Shown here: in pieces, positions 8,774 to 16,207 of the stretch | How the letters are laid out: each line of letters opens with the position of its first letter | Position numbering within the stretch: the stretch's first letter is position 1 | Origin: Streptomyces sp. NBC_00569 | GTDB lineage: Bacteria; Actinomycetota; Actinomycetes; Streptomycetales; Streptomycetaceae | NCBI RefSeq assembly: GCF_036345255.1 | Contig: NZ_CP107783.1 | Coordinates: forward strand, 1,178,001 to 1,242,000 | Direction of reading: 5' to 3' | Length of the DNA stretch: 64,000 bases | Position numbers and translations under genes: made by a program | Notes under the pieces: generated by a model | What the model saw: only the letters and a program-made list of their open reading frames with translations | Database searches by the model: none | Told to the model about the DNA's origin: nothing

Positions 8774-8841
8774 CAGCAGCCTCCGGGGGCGGACGGGCCC
8801 CCGCGCCGCAGATCAAGAGCATGGGCTTGAACCGACATCTC

Positions 8842-8870
8842 TTGCCAAGGTGATTTGAACGTGTTCAAAT
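8842..8870 (+). promoter_or_regulatory. Promoter with embedded palindromic operator
   Basis: TTGCCA (8842-8847), 17 bp and TCAAAT (8865-8870) form a plausible promoter. A perfect 18-bp palindrome ATTTGAAC-GT-GTTCAAAT (8853-8870) covers the spacer and -10 box, an arrangement typical of TetR-type repressor sites. No such regulator is encoded nearby. Confidence 0.5.
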
Positions 8871-8882
8871 ATCTGCCCACGG

Positions 8883-9119
8883 ATGACCTCGAAGCTCTTG
8901 CATGCGTCGAGGCAGGGACAGTTGGGGGAAGCTGTGGCCTCGGGCGCTGGCTACGTCGTCTTGGCGGCGTACATGTTGCACCTGCCACTCATGACGCCGT
9001 TCTGCATTCTGATCGGGGTGAAGGTGTCCGCCAGAATGGGCTGGCTGTTTTCGGCGGGCTTGATCTTCTTGCCCCTAGCCCTGCTGTTCAGCTTCGTGAT
9101 CGCCGGCGTCACCGCCTAG
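8883..9119 (+). CDS. Small membrane protein
   Basis: 78 aa with two hydrophobic segments, about residues 22-46 (GYVVLAAYMLHLPLMTPFC…) and 53-76 (GWLFSAGLIFLPLALLF…). It is probably a two-TM inner-membrane protein with short loops. The promoter with the 18-bp palindrome lies just upstream. No Shine-Dalgarno sequence is obvious, and transcription may start only a few bases before the ATG. No family recognised. Confidence 0.5.
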   Translation: MTSKLLHASRQGQLGEAVASGAGYVVLAAYMLHLPLMTPFCILIGVKVSARMGWLFSAGLIFLPLALLFSFVIAGVTA

Positions 9120-9134
9120 GGCTCGGCCCAGTCA

Positions 9135-9430
9135 CTACGGCGTGATGCCCTCCGGCGCGCTCACGCAGCCGTCGACGAACGGCTCTTTCCCGTCGTCGCC
9201 GAGGTCGTCCTGCCGACGCTCGACGTCCCACCGCTCCTCGCGGTCCTCCCGGCTCGGATGCCGTGCCTCCACGACACCTGCCGCTCTGCGCTGCTTGAGC
9301 AGCTCGCTCGGCGGAGAACTCCGCCATCCGCGTGACCGCACACGGAGCCTTCTGCCCTGGACAGGACGGGTTCCCGGACCGTGGGCAGCCGGGAAACAGC
9401 CCGCCCACCCCCAAGGCTTCCTGATCAAGA
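9135..9430 (-). other. Possible remnant of a hypothetical gene
   Basis: Open minus-strand frame ending at 9135 with a charged C-terminus (…EDREERWDVERRQDDLGDDG…, part). No convincing start or ribosome site. It lies between a membrane protein and the propeller gene. It may be a truncated gene or chance. Confidence 0.25.
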
Positions 9431-9432
9431 GT

Positions 9433-11061
9433 TCACGGACAGGTTCTGGCGTCCCACGCGACCGGAACTTCGGGTGCAGGGAGAGCTCCCCCGTCTGCAC
9501 GCGTCCTGATCAGCCGCCCCTCCACCGTGCCGATCACCAGGTCCCCGTCCGGACCTGCGCTCAGGCAAGTCGGTGTGTAGAGGTGCCCGCTGAGGGTGAG
9601 CGCCCTCCGCCGTACCACCGTGCCTTCCTCTGCTCGCAGCGTGAGCAGCTCGCAGGCCCCGGCTCCGGTCACGGCGTGGACGAGACCGCCGTGCACGTCG
9701 ACCCCGGTCACCCGCGCGTCGAAACGGTGGACCCAGGCCACAGCACCGTCCGGGTAAGCGCGACGTACGAGGTAGGTGCCGTCGCGCGCCGTGCACGTGT
9801 GGACAAGCCCCTGTCCGGCGTCGTCGTCGACGTATGCGGCGGGACCGCCGCGCAGGTGAGGGCCGAGTGCCTCGTGCCAGGCGAGCGGGAACAACTTCTC
9901 GACCCCGTTGGGGTCGGCCCGCACGACCCACTTCTCCAACAGTTCCGTCCTTACCTCCCCGCCGCCGACGCCGTAGAGGAAAAGCAGATGGGGCGAACGT
10001 CGCACGGTGAAGTCGTAGGAACTGTCGCTCTCCCCCAATGCCAGGGTGGCCAGCTGTCGCCCGGACGGCGTGAGCACGACGCTGTCGTACGGCGGCCAGC
10101 GCGGCCCGGGGAACAGCTCCCGTGAGTCCCTGGCCACCCAGGCACCATCCGTGCGCGCAGCGATGGCAACCGGAAAGTCGAGGCGGCTCTCGGCGAGTTG
10201 GGCACCGTCGGTGAGGGCGAACCGGCACAGCAGTGTGCGCCGGTCGCTGCTGTCGCCCACCAGGACGGTGATCCACGCGCTCTCCTCGTCCGGGGTGACG
10301 TACACCCGACAGCCGTTGCGTTGCCGCTGGCTGTCAGGCACCGGCACCGACCACTGCGGAGTACCGTCCGGCGACCAGCACTCCAGTAGGACCCCGCTCT
10401 GCGCCGCAGCAAGAATCCGGCCGTCCCGCAGCACCTCCACGACGGCCACCCCCGGCCGCCGGGCCCAGGCGCGGCCACGCTCGGCGGCGATGCCGGCAAG
10501 GTACCGCTGAGGTTGGTCGATGTCCGGTCCTTTGATGCCGCTCCAGTCGACCTCCACCGGCACCTGCGGCGAGGAGACCAGCGCGGCGAGCACGTCGGCG
10601 GTAACGTCCTGCCAATCGGGGCGCTCGACGACAGATCGCGTGTACGTCACCCGGCCCAGGTCTTCGTAGTCGACAACCGGCCGAGCGAACGTCACCTCCA
10701 GGCGGCACGCATCCCGCCAGCGCAGGGCGCTGACACCTGCCCCGGCGACGGCCACGTCAGTGCGGCGCCGCGTCTCCGGCTCGTACAGGAGCAACCCGCC
10801 CCGCAGTTCGAACTCGTCGCCCTCCTCCGTCCCCACGGCGAGCACGGGCAAGGCCGGATGGAAGGCGAGCCCTTCGATGCCCTGCTCCAGCACAATCTGG
10901 TCCCACAAAGCGAGATCGCTCGTCCGGTAGACCGCGATCCGGCCACCGTCGCCGCGTCCGCTCGCGTAACAACTGACGGCGATCCAGCGGCCGTCCGCAC
11001 TCACGTCGGTCGTGAATGGGTGGCCGATCTCGGGGAACGGGTCGTCGGGTATCAGACGCAT
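9433..11061 (-). CDS. Beta-propeller (WD40/YVTN-like) hypothetical protein
   Basis: 542 aa without signal peptide or membrane segment. Repeating segments such as DVSADGRWIAVSCY, LLECWSPDGTPQWSVPVPD and VHAVTGAGACELLTL look like four-stranded blades of a quinoprotein/WD40-like propeller. Propellers of this kind usually serve as binding scaffolds. It is the only full-size gene of the B-C interval and has no functional neighbours, so no role can be proposed. Confidence 0.75.
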   Translation of the reverse strand: MRLIPDDPFPEIGHPFTTDVSADGRWIAVSCYASGRGDGGRIAVYRTSDLALWDQIVLEQGIEGLAFHPALPVLAVGTEEGDEFELRGGLLLYEPETRRRTDVAVAGAGVSALRWRDACRLEVTFARPVVDYEDLGRVTYTRSVVERPDWQDVTADVLAALVSSPQVPVEVDWSGIKGPDIDQPQRYLAGIAAERGRAWARRPGVAVVEVLRDGRILAAAQSGVLLECWSPDGTPQWSVPVPDSQRQRNGCRVYVTPDEESAWITVLVGDSSDRRTLLCRFALTDGAQLAESRLDFPVAIAARTDGAWVARDSRELFPGPRWPPYDSVVLTPSGRQLATLALGESDSSYDFTVRRSPHLLFLYGVGGGEVRTELLEKWVVRADPNGVEKLFPLAWHEALGPHLRGGPAAYVDDDAGQGLVHTCTARDGTYLVRRAYPDGAVAWVHRFDARVTGVDVHGGLVHAVTGAGACELLTLRAEEGTVVRRRALTLSGHLYTPTCLSAGPDGDLVIGTVEGRLIRTRADGGALPAPEVPVAWDARTCP

Positions 11062-11264
11062 CGCAGGAGCGTATCGGCCGACGAACCCTGGTGAGCGGTC
11101 CAGTCGCTGCCACTGTCCCCTATGAGCTGGACCTTAGAGGAGATGACCGCCTGTCCCGCGACATTCTCGTCATCCCGGGCGATGTCCTCGGCCGGGCCTG
11201 CCGGGCCGGCCTGCTCCCCATGGAGCCGTCAGCCCATCTGGTCCTCGGCGGACAGGCAATCCAG
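11062..11264. other. Right end of island A-C, no assignable gene
   Basis: A plus-strand frame from a GTG near 11091 runs on in frame into the copy C ald codons (…DRLSRDILVIPGDVLG… to …[15 protein letters not shown]). It could make a chimeric ~107-aa product, but no ribosome site or family supports it. Confidence 0.3.
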
Positions 11265-11292
11265 CCAAGATCCGGACCGGGCGTGGACCAAC
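11265..11292 (+). other. Putative right arm-type recombinase site (copy C)
   Basis: Starts CCAAGATCCGGACC and ends GGACCAAC. It begins 108 bp before the end of the GACGAAGAAC core, the same distance as at copy D and one base more than at copy E. Confidence 0.55.
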
Positions 11293-11360
11293 TGGACTTC
11301 CCATCAAGCGATATCGCCCGTTACCGCAGGTCAGGCGCCAAAGAGGCCCTGTACCGCAAG

Positions 11361-11461
11361 GAGACGAAGAACGTTTTGGTTTCGTACAGCCCGAAGAAAC
11401 TTGGGTTCTTCTAGAGCCTCAAGTTGGGTGCCTGGAGGGAGCTTCCCCTTCCAGGCACCCA
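11361..11461 (+). repeat. ald 3'-end repeat, copy C (tandem junction)
   Basis: Nearly identical to copy A over the codons for [16 protein letters not shown] with TAG and over the 12-bp terminator stem (11425-11461). Unlike A it has a right-arm motif upstream. It also keeps the copy-A-like downstream flank (CAGCCACTATCCGTGACC…) until the IS at 11522. It therefore looks like the junction between two tandem islands. Confidence 0.8.
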
Positions 11462-11588
11462 CAGGGCGCAGCCACTATCCGTGACCGTGCAGCAACCTTA
11501 CGGACCCGTTCACTGCGAATCTGAAGCTTCCCCTTGATGCTGGACATCTGGAGACTGGGACGTGAGGTTCCAGAGGAAGTAGTGCCAG

Positions 11589-11894
11589 GTGGGAAGCAAG
11601 AGCAACCGCAGTAGGCGGTACACGGAGGAGTTCAAGCGCGATGCGATCGCGCTCGTCCGGTCCTCCGGCAGGTCCGTCACCGAGGTGGCCCGGGAACTCG
11701 GCGTCAGTGCCGAAGGGCTGCGCAACTGGGCTAAGCAGGATCAGGTCGACCCGGGCCAGGGGGCGCCGGGCGAGCTGACGACGGCCGAGCGAGAGGAGTT
11801 GCGCCGACTGCGCAAGCTGGCCCGCGAGCAGGCCGAAACGATCGAGGTACTGCGACAAGCGGCGGTCTTCTTCGCGAAGGAGAGCGATCGATGA
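11589..11894 (+). CDS. IS3-family transposase OrfA
   Basis: 101 aa with an N-terminal HTH of the transposase_8 (IS3/IS911) type (RRYTEEFKRDAIALVRSSG, about 9-27) and a C-terminal leucine-zipper-like helix (ELRRLRKLAREQAETIEVLR). It binds the IS ends and oligomerises with OrfB. GTG start with AGAGGAAG upstream. Its end overlaps orfB by 4 nt (ATGA), so OrfAB would need -1 frameshifting or the two proteins act separately. Confidence 0.9.
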   Translation: MGSKSNRSRRYTEEFKRDAIALVRSSGRSVTEVARELGVSAEGLRNWAKQDQVDPGQGAPGELTTAEREELRRLRKLAREQAETIEVLRQAAVFFAKESDR

Positions 11895-12784
11895 CCGCGG
11901 TGTACGCGTTCATCGAGGCGGAGAAGACCACCCACAACGTTGCTCTGCTGTGCCGGCTCTTGCAGGTGGTCCGGTCCTCGTTTTACGCCTGGCGGGCCGG
12001 CGAACAGGCCCGGCGGGCCAAGCAGGCCGCCGACGACGCCCTGGCCCACGAAATCACCGTGCTGCACATCGCCTCCCGGCGCACTTATGGCGTCCCGCGG
12101 ATCCACGCCGGGCTGCGTCGGCTGGGACATCGGGTCAACCACAAGCGCATCGAACGGGTCATGCGTGAGCGACGCATCATGGGGGTCACCCGTCGTCGGC
12201 GACGAGGCCTGACCCGTCCGGCGAAGAGGGCCGTGCCCGCTGTGGACCTGCTCGGCCGCGACTTCACGGCCACCGCGCCCGGCATGAGGCTGGTCGGCGA
12301 CATCACCTTCATCGCCACCGCCGAGGGATGGCTCTATTTGGCGACCTGGCTGGACCTGGCCACACGCGAGATCGTCGGCTACTCGATGGCCGACCACCAC
12401 CGGGCAACTCTGGTCGTCGACGCACTGGCCATGGCCGCCGGACGGGGCCGGCTGCGGCCGGGCTGCATCGCGCGCTCCGATCGCGGCAGCGAGTACACGT
12501 CCGAGGAACTCCGGGGCCAAATACGCAAGTTGGGACTGCGGCAGAGCGTGGGCCGGACCGGCTCGTGCTTCGACAACGCCGCCGCCGAGTCCTTCTTCGC
12601 GGTGCTGAAGGAAGAGATCGGCACCCGCACGTGGCCTGACCGGGCCACCGCCCGAGCCGAGATCTTCGCCTTCATCGAAACCTTTTACAACCGCAAGCGG
12701 CTACGGAAACATCCGGGCTGGGGCTACCTGACCCCGCTGGAGATCCGACAGCGACACGAACAAGGTCACGCCCTCGTGGCGTAA
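11891..12784 (+). CDS. IS3-family transposase OrfB (DDE integrase)
   Basis: 297 aa. An HTH_21 domain (TYGVPRIHAGLRRLGH, about 58-73) is followed by an rve/DDE catalytic core. Catalytic Asp in VGDITFIATAEG, second Asp in ARSDRGSEYTS and Glu in DNAAAESFFAVLKEE are all present, so the enzyme appears intact. The element therefore looks recent and possibly active. Confidence 0.92.
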   Translation: MTAVYAFIEAEKTTHNVALLCRLLQVVRSSFYAWRAGEQARRAKQAADDALAHEITVLHIASRRTYGVPRIHAGLRRLGHRVNHKRIERVMRERRIMGVTRRRRRGLTRPAKRAVPAVDLLGRDFTATAPGMRLVGDITFIATAEGWLYLATWLDLATREIVGYSMADHHRATLVVDALAMAAGRGRLRPGCIARSDRGSEYTSEELRGQIRKLGLRQSVGRTGSCFDNAAAESFFAVLKEEIGTRTWPDRATARAEIFAFIETFYNRKRLRKHPGWGYLTPLEIRQRHEQGHALVA

Positions 12785-12822
12785 GCATTGAGTGTCCAGC
12801 ATCAAGGGGAAAGTTCACCCGC

Positions 12823-13656
12823 TCACGACGGCAACTGCGCAGTAACCCGCAACTCATCGGCCGTGGCAGCACCGAAGCCGAAGAACTTCAGAAGCGGCGG
12901 AATCATCTCGAACAGCATGTCAGTACCCCCCTGGATGGTGCAGCCCCTCTCCTGCGCCGCCCGTAGGAAGGGAGTGACCTCGGTCTTGTTCACCACGTCC
13001 ACGACGAACGAATCGGGCGCGATCCGATCAACGTCGACCGGCAGTGGGTCGCCCTCCCTCATCCCGATCGGGGTGGCGTTGACGACCAGGTCGTAGCCCT
13101 CGGGATCCATCGATCCCAAGGCGACCTTCACGTCGGGGTAGTGCTCGCCGATGCGCTGGGCGAGCGACTCGGACGCGGCCGTATTCGGATCGAACAGTCC
13201 GATCCCGGCCAGCCCGGTACCGGCCAGCGAGGCCGCGATCGCTGAACCGACGCCTCCGTTGCCGACCACGAGCGCGCGTTTCCCCGACGGGTCGAACCCC
13301 TTGCGCAACACACCACGGATGAACCCCGCGCCGTCGAACTGATCGGCGAGAAGCCGCCCGTCCTCCCGCAGCAGGACCGCGTTAGCCGCGCCGGCGATCC
13401 TGGCGGTCGGGCTGATCTCGTCCACCAGCTCCAGGGTGGTCACCTTGTGCGGCATGGTGACGAGCGCACCGCGGATGTTCGTGAGCCTGAAGACCGACCG
13501 GAAGAATTGCGGGTAGTCCGTGTCCTTGACCCCCATAGGGACGACGACCGCGTCGACACCGTTCTTCTCGAACCAAGGGTTGTAGATCAGCGGCGACTTG
13601 AACGTGTAGGTGGGGTACCCCATGTGTGCGATGAGCGACGTCGTTCCGCTGATCAT
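12823..13656 (-). CDS. Shikimate/quinate dehydrogenase-like protein (AroE family)
   Basis: 277-aa NAD(P)-dependent oxidoreductase. It has the catalytic Lys in ALVTMPHKVTTLE, the nucleotide-binding GNGGVGSAIA and a C-terminal GTDMLFEM segment. The substrate-binding Ser-x-Ser motif of true AroE is replaced by YTFKSPL, and the NTDG segment by QFDGAGF, so its substrate is probably not shikimate itself. AAGGAG lies 6 nt before the ATG. It is the distal gene of a minus-strand group with the kinase and KDPG-type aldolase. The stop is only 5 bp from the IS end. Confidence 0.85.
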   Translation of the reverse strand: MISGTTSLIAHMGYPTYTFKSPLIYNPWFEKNGVDAVVVPMGVKDTDYPQFFRSVFRLTNIRGALVTMPHKVTTLELVDEISPTARIAGAANAVLLREDGRLLADQFDGAGFIRGVLRKGFDPSGKRALVVGNGGVGSAIAASLAGTGLAGIGLFDPNTAASESLAQRIGEHYPDVKVALGSMDPEGYDLVVNATPIGMREGDPLPVDVDRIAPDSFVVDVVNKTEVTPFLRAAQERGCTIQGGTDMLFEMIPPLLKFFGFGAATADELRVTAQLPS

Positions 13657-13782
13657 CGTTTCTCCTTCTTCGGTGATTCGATTCCCGTCCTGGAGCCTTC
13701 CGGTCCGGTACTGGCGCCTTCCGGCACACCGGCGGCGGCGTCGCCCACGGCCGCAGCCACCTCGCCCGACCCGCCACCCGTA

Positions 13783-14340
13783 CTACGCCCGCAGGGACAA
13801 TCCAGCCTCGTCCGCGTCGTTGGAGAACTCCCGCAGACGCACACCCGCCCAGGCACACGCCTGTCCCCCGTGCTCGGCCCAGTACTCCTCCCAATGGGCA
13901 AGCTTCCAGCGATCGCGCTCAAGGCCGCGCTCCCGTAGGCGTTGCTGCAGTGTCTCGGGAGAGACACGGACGCGGATCACCTCAATGTCGACAGGCGGCC
14001 AGTCGAAGCGCTCCGCGGCCTTCGTGATGAAGTCGGGATCGGAGAGGTACGGGCTGAACGGCGCGTCGATGACCACGGCGCGGCCGATGCGCAGGTTGGC
14101 CCCGGCCATGTCGAGGAGCGAGTCGTACTCAAGAGGCACGATGTGTTCCAAGTAGTACGCGTTCGACTCGCGGTCGCCCGGGTCGTAGCCGGCCGCTTGC
14201 AGGGCCGCCTCGACGAAGCGGGCGCTCATCGCGTCCTTGTCTAGGTAGGCGGCGGCGTACTCGCGTGCGAGACGGCGGGCGACCGTGGACTTCCCGGAGC
14301 CGGCCGTACCGATGACGATGCGGAGGGTCGTCCCGGTCAT
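13783..14340 (-). CDS. P-loop kinase (AAA_33/gluconokinase-like)
   Basis: 185 aa. Walker A GTAGSGKSTVARRL starts near residue 11. A DKDAMSARF segment and a YLSDPDF/VIRVRVSPE core resemble small-molecule kinases of the gluconate kinase/zeta-toxin group. Its ATG overlaps the stop of the aldolase gene (ATGA). With the aldolase it could phosphorylate a sugar-acid intermediate, but no substrate motif is conclusive. Confidence 0.75.
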   Translation of the reverse strand: MTGTTLRIVIGTAGSGKSTVARRLAREYAAAYLDKDAMSARFVEAALQAAGYDPGDRESNAYYLEHIVPLEYDSLLDMAGANLRIGRAVVIDAPFSPYLSDPDFITKAAERFDWPPVDIEVIRVRVSPETLQQRLRERGLERDRWKLAHWEEYWAEHGGQACAWAGVRLREFSNDADEAGLSLRA

Positions 14341-14984
14341 CGGCGTGCATCCTGCACCGCTGCCAGAAAATCGCGGGCCGCGGCGGTGACCCGGGTGAAG
14401 TCGCCGTCAGGTTGCCACGCCTTGGTGACAGCGCTGCCCACGCCGACGCTGGTGACGCCCGCCGCGAACCACTCCGCGACGTTCTCCTTCGTCACGCCGC
14501 CGGCGGGCATGATCGGCAGATGCGCCAGGGGCGCCAGCACGGCCTTGGCGTAGGGCATGCCGGCGTTCTCCGTCGGGAACAGCTTGAGGATGTCCGCTCC
14601 CGCCTCCGCCGATTCGAGCAGTTCGGTCGGCGTGAACGCGCCACTGACCGTGGGTACCTGGTAGCGGTTCGCGACGCGGATCATCTCGGAGTTGAGCTGC
14701 GGGCTGACCAGGAACGCCGCACCGGCGCGGATGCACTCGTACGCGGCGTGGCCGTCGAGCACGGTCCCGGCCCCCACCGCGATGCCCTCGGACGCGTACT
14801 GCCCGGCCAATCTGCGCACGAGGTCCACCGCCCCCGGTATGGACAGCGTGATCTCGAGCGCCCGGAACCCGCCCTCGATCGCGGCGTGCGCGACGCGCTC
14901 CGCGGTGTCCGGATCCGGCAGGCGAACGATGAGGACGGCACCGGACTCGTCGATCGTCCGGAGCGTCCGCAGCTTGGTGAACAT
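14337..14984 (-). CDS. KDPG/KHG-type class I aldolase
   Basis: 215-aa TIM-barrel aldolase cleaving a 2-keto-3-deoxy (6-phospho)sugar acid to pyruvate and an aldehyde. The family segments are clear: FRALEITLSIPGAVDLV, VGAGTVLDG, the Schiff-base Lys in ADILKLFPTE and PIMPAGGVTKENVAEW. The start at 14984 has GAGAGGA upstream. It is the first gene of the minus-strand arm and diverges from the oxidoreductase/LacI arm across a 242-bp regulatory region. Confidence 0.9.
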   Translation of the reverse strand: MFTKLRTLRTIDESGAVLIVRLPDPDTAERVAHAAIEGGFRALEITLSIPGAVDLVRRLAGQYASEGIAVGAGTVLDGHAAYECIRAGAAFLVSPQLNSEMIRVANRYQVPTVSGAFTPTELLESAEAGADILKLFPTENAGMPYAKAVLAPLAHLPIMPAGGVTKENVAEWFAAGVTSVGVGSAVTKAWQPDGDFTRVTAAARDFLAAVQDARR

Positions 14985-15011
14985 CGGTGTCCTCTCAGCG
15001 GAAGAGATCCA

Positions 15012-15041
15012 TTGACAGGACCTTCTCACCCTCCCTACGTT
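15012..15041 (+). promoter_or_regulatory. Promoter of the Gfo/Idh-LacI arm
   Basis: TTGACA (15012-15017), 18-bp spacer and TACGTT (15036-15041) match a housekeeping promoter reading rightwards. Confidence 0.6.
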
Positions 15042-15045
15042 GAAT

Positions 15046-15084
15046 GCAATCGATCTCAGCAACCGATCTCAGCAATCGATCTCA
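15046..15084 (+). promoter_or_regulatory. Three tandem 13-bp repeats, probable LacI-family operators
   Basis: GCAATCGATCTCA, GCAACCGATCTCA and GCAATCGATCTCA follow one another without gaps from 5 bp after the -10 box. Each contains AAYCGAT, close to the AANCGNTT centre of LacI-family sites. A LacI regulator is encoded in the operon, so autoregulation is likely. Confidence 0.6.
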
Positions 15085-15098
15085 TTGGGGATCCGCAG

Positions 15099-15230
15099 AT
15101 GGATTTTCTCGAGCCACGGGCTCAGGCAGGCACCCGCTCCGCCCGCACAGCCGCTCCACAGACCGGCGTCAGCGATGACGTCGGCGATGGCTTCAGCGCC
15201 GCACACGAGCCCTGTCCGGCGGGGTCATGA
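15099..15230 (+). CDS. Possible 43-aa leader ORF
   Basis: ATG with GGGGAT upstream encodes MDFLEPRAQAG… and stops at TGA 15228-15230, overlapping the next ATG (ATGA). The product has no recognised family. It may couple translation to the oxidoreductase or be fortuitous. Confidence 0.3.
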   Translation: MDFLEPRAQAGTRSARTAAPQTGVSDDVGDGFSAAHEPCPAGS

Positions 15231-16207
15231 GCGGCGCGCGCACCATCGTCGTCGGTGCGTCCCACTGGCACGTGCCTCTCTACGCGGAGGCGATCGCCGC
15301 GGTTCACGACGTCGTCGGGCTCTCGGACGAGGACCCCGGGCGCGTGGGTGACCTTGCCAAGCTGTGGGCCTGCCCGGTGGAGTCCGACTGGCGCCGGCTG
15401 CTGGAGCTGCGGGACATCGAGCTCGCGTACGTGTTCGGCCCGCACGACCGCATGCCCGAGGTATGCCGGGCGCTGATCGAGCGGGGCATCCCGTTCGTCG
15501 TCGAGAAGCCGCTCGGCACCTCGATCGACCAGCTGCGAGAGGTGCGGCGCGCCGCCGAGGAGGCACGCGTCCCGGCCACCGTCCCGCTGATTCAGCGCGA
15601 CGGCCCCGCGGACCGCTGGCTCGCCAAGGCCGGGCGCCCGGTGTACCAGCGGCTGTCGTTCATCGCGGGTCCGCCGGAACGCTACGAGCGCAACGGCAAC
15701 CCGTGGATGCTCGATCCCGAGCGCGCCGGCGGCGGCTGCCTGGCCAACCTGGGCCCGCATTTCACCGACCTGTTCTTGCAGCGCAGCGGGAACACGACCG
15801 CCGAGGTCGAGGCACGGCTGTCGTCCGCCCTGCACACCGGAACCGTCGAGGATCACGCGACCCTCCTCCTCACCGCCCCCGACGGGCGCGAGGCGATCAT
15901 CGAGGTGGGGTACGCGTTCCCGGACTCGGGGCTGAAGCGTTACTGCAGCTACTCCTCCGCGGGCGAGGCCGGTTTCGCTTCCATCACCTCGGACGGAGAG
16001 GCCACGTTCACCACGCTCGACGGCCGCACCGAAAGGGCCGTCATCGACGTCGACAGCGACCCTCTGTACGCCCCCTTCGTACGGCAGGTCGCGCGCACGC
16101 TCGACGACGGCTTCCGCGGCCTGCCGACCCTCGGCGAGCTGCAGGACACCATGCGGATCATCTGGCACGCCTACGGCACCGGCTCACAAGGAGGACTTCA
16201 TGGCTGA
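15227..16207 (+). CDS. Gfo/Idh/MocA family oxidoreductase
   Basis: 326 aa, NAD(P)-dependent oxidation of a sugar, cyclitol or derivative. An N-terminal Rossmann fold begins TIVVGASHWH (an atypical variant of GxGxxG). The family EKP motif is present (VVEKPLGTS, about 92-100), and a C-terminal mixed-sheet domain carries GGCLANLGPHFTDLF with the conserved His. Its start overlaps the small leader ORF, and its end overlaps the LacI start by 8 nt. First main gene of a five-gene coupled operon. Confidence 0.88.
   Translation: MSGARTIVVGASHWHVPLYAEAIAAVHDVVGLSDEDPGRVGDLAKLWACPVESDWRRLLELRDIELAYVFGPHDRMPEVCRALIERGIPFVVEKPLGTSIDQLREVRRAAEEARVPATVPLIQRDGPADRWLAKAGRPVYQRLSFIAGPPERYERNGNPWMLDPERAGGGCLANLGPHFTDLFLQRSGNTTAEVEARLSSALHTGTVEDHATLLLTAPDGREAIIEVGYAFPDSGLKRYCSYSSAGEAGFASITSDGEATFTTLDGRTERAVIDVDSDPLYAPFVRQVARTLDDGFRGLPTLGELQDTMRIIWHAYGTGSQGGLHG

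Larger units (their letters stand above)
11522..12817 (+). mobile_element. IS3-family insertion sequence
   Basis: 1296 bp bounded by 25-bp imperfect inverted repeats (left TGAAGCTTCCCCTTGATG…, right the complement of TGAACTTTCCCCTTGATG…; 23/25 match), with the TG…CA ends usual in IS3. It contains overlapping orfA and orfB. The flanks (…CGAATC and CCCGCT…) show no target duplication, so one side was probably removed or rearranged after insertion. It sits 150 bp behind the copy C core, just before the expected left-arm motif. Confidence 0.92.

Noticed and set aside
11016..11414. Fusion protein running into copy C ald codons
   Set aside because: No ribosome site or family support; the in-frame join to the ald end is probably chance or a by-product of recombination.
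12823..13656. Housekeeping aroE
   Set aside because: Substrate motifs differ and the gene sits in a catabolic island with aldolase and kinase, not with aromatic biosynthesis genes.
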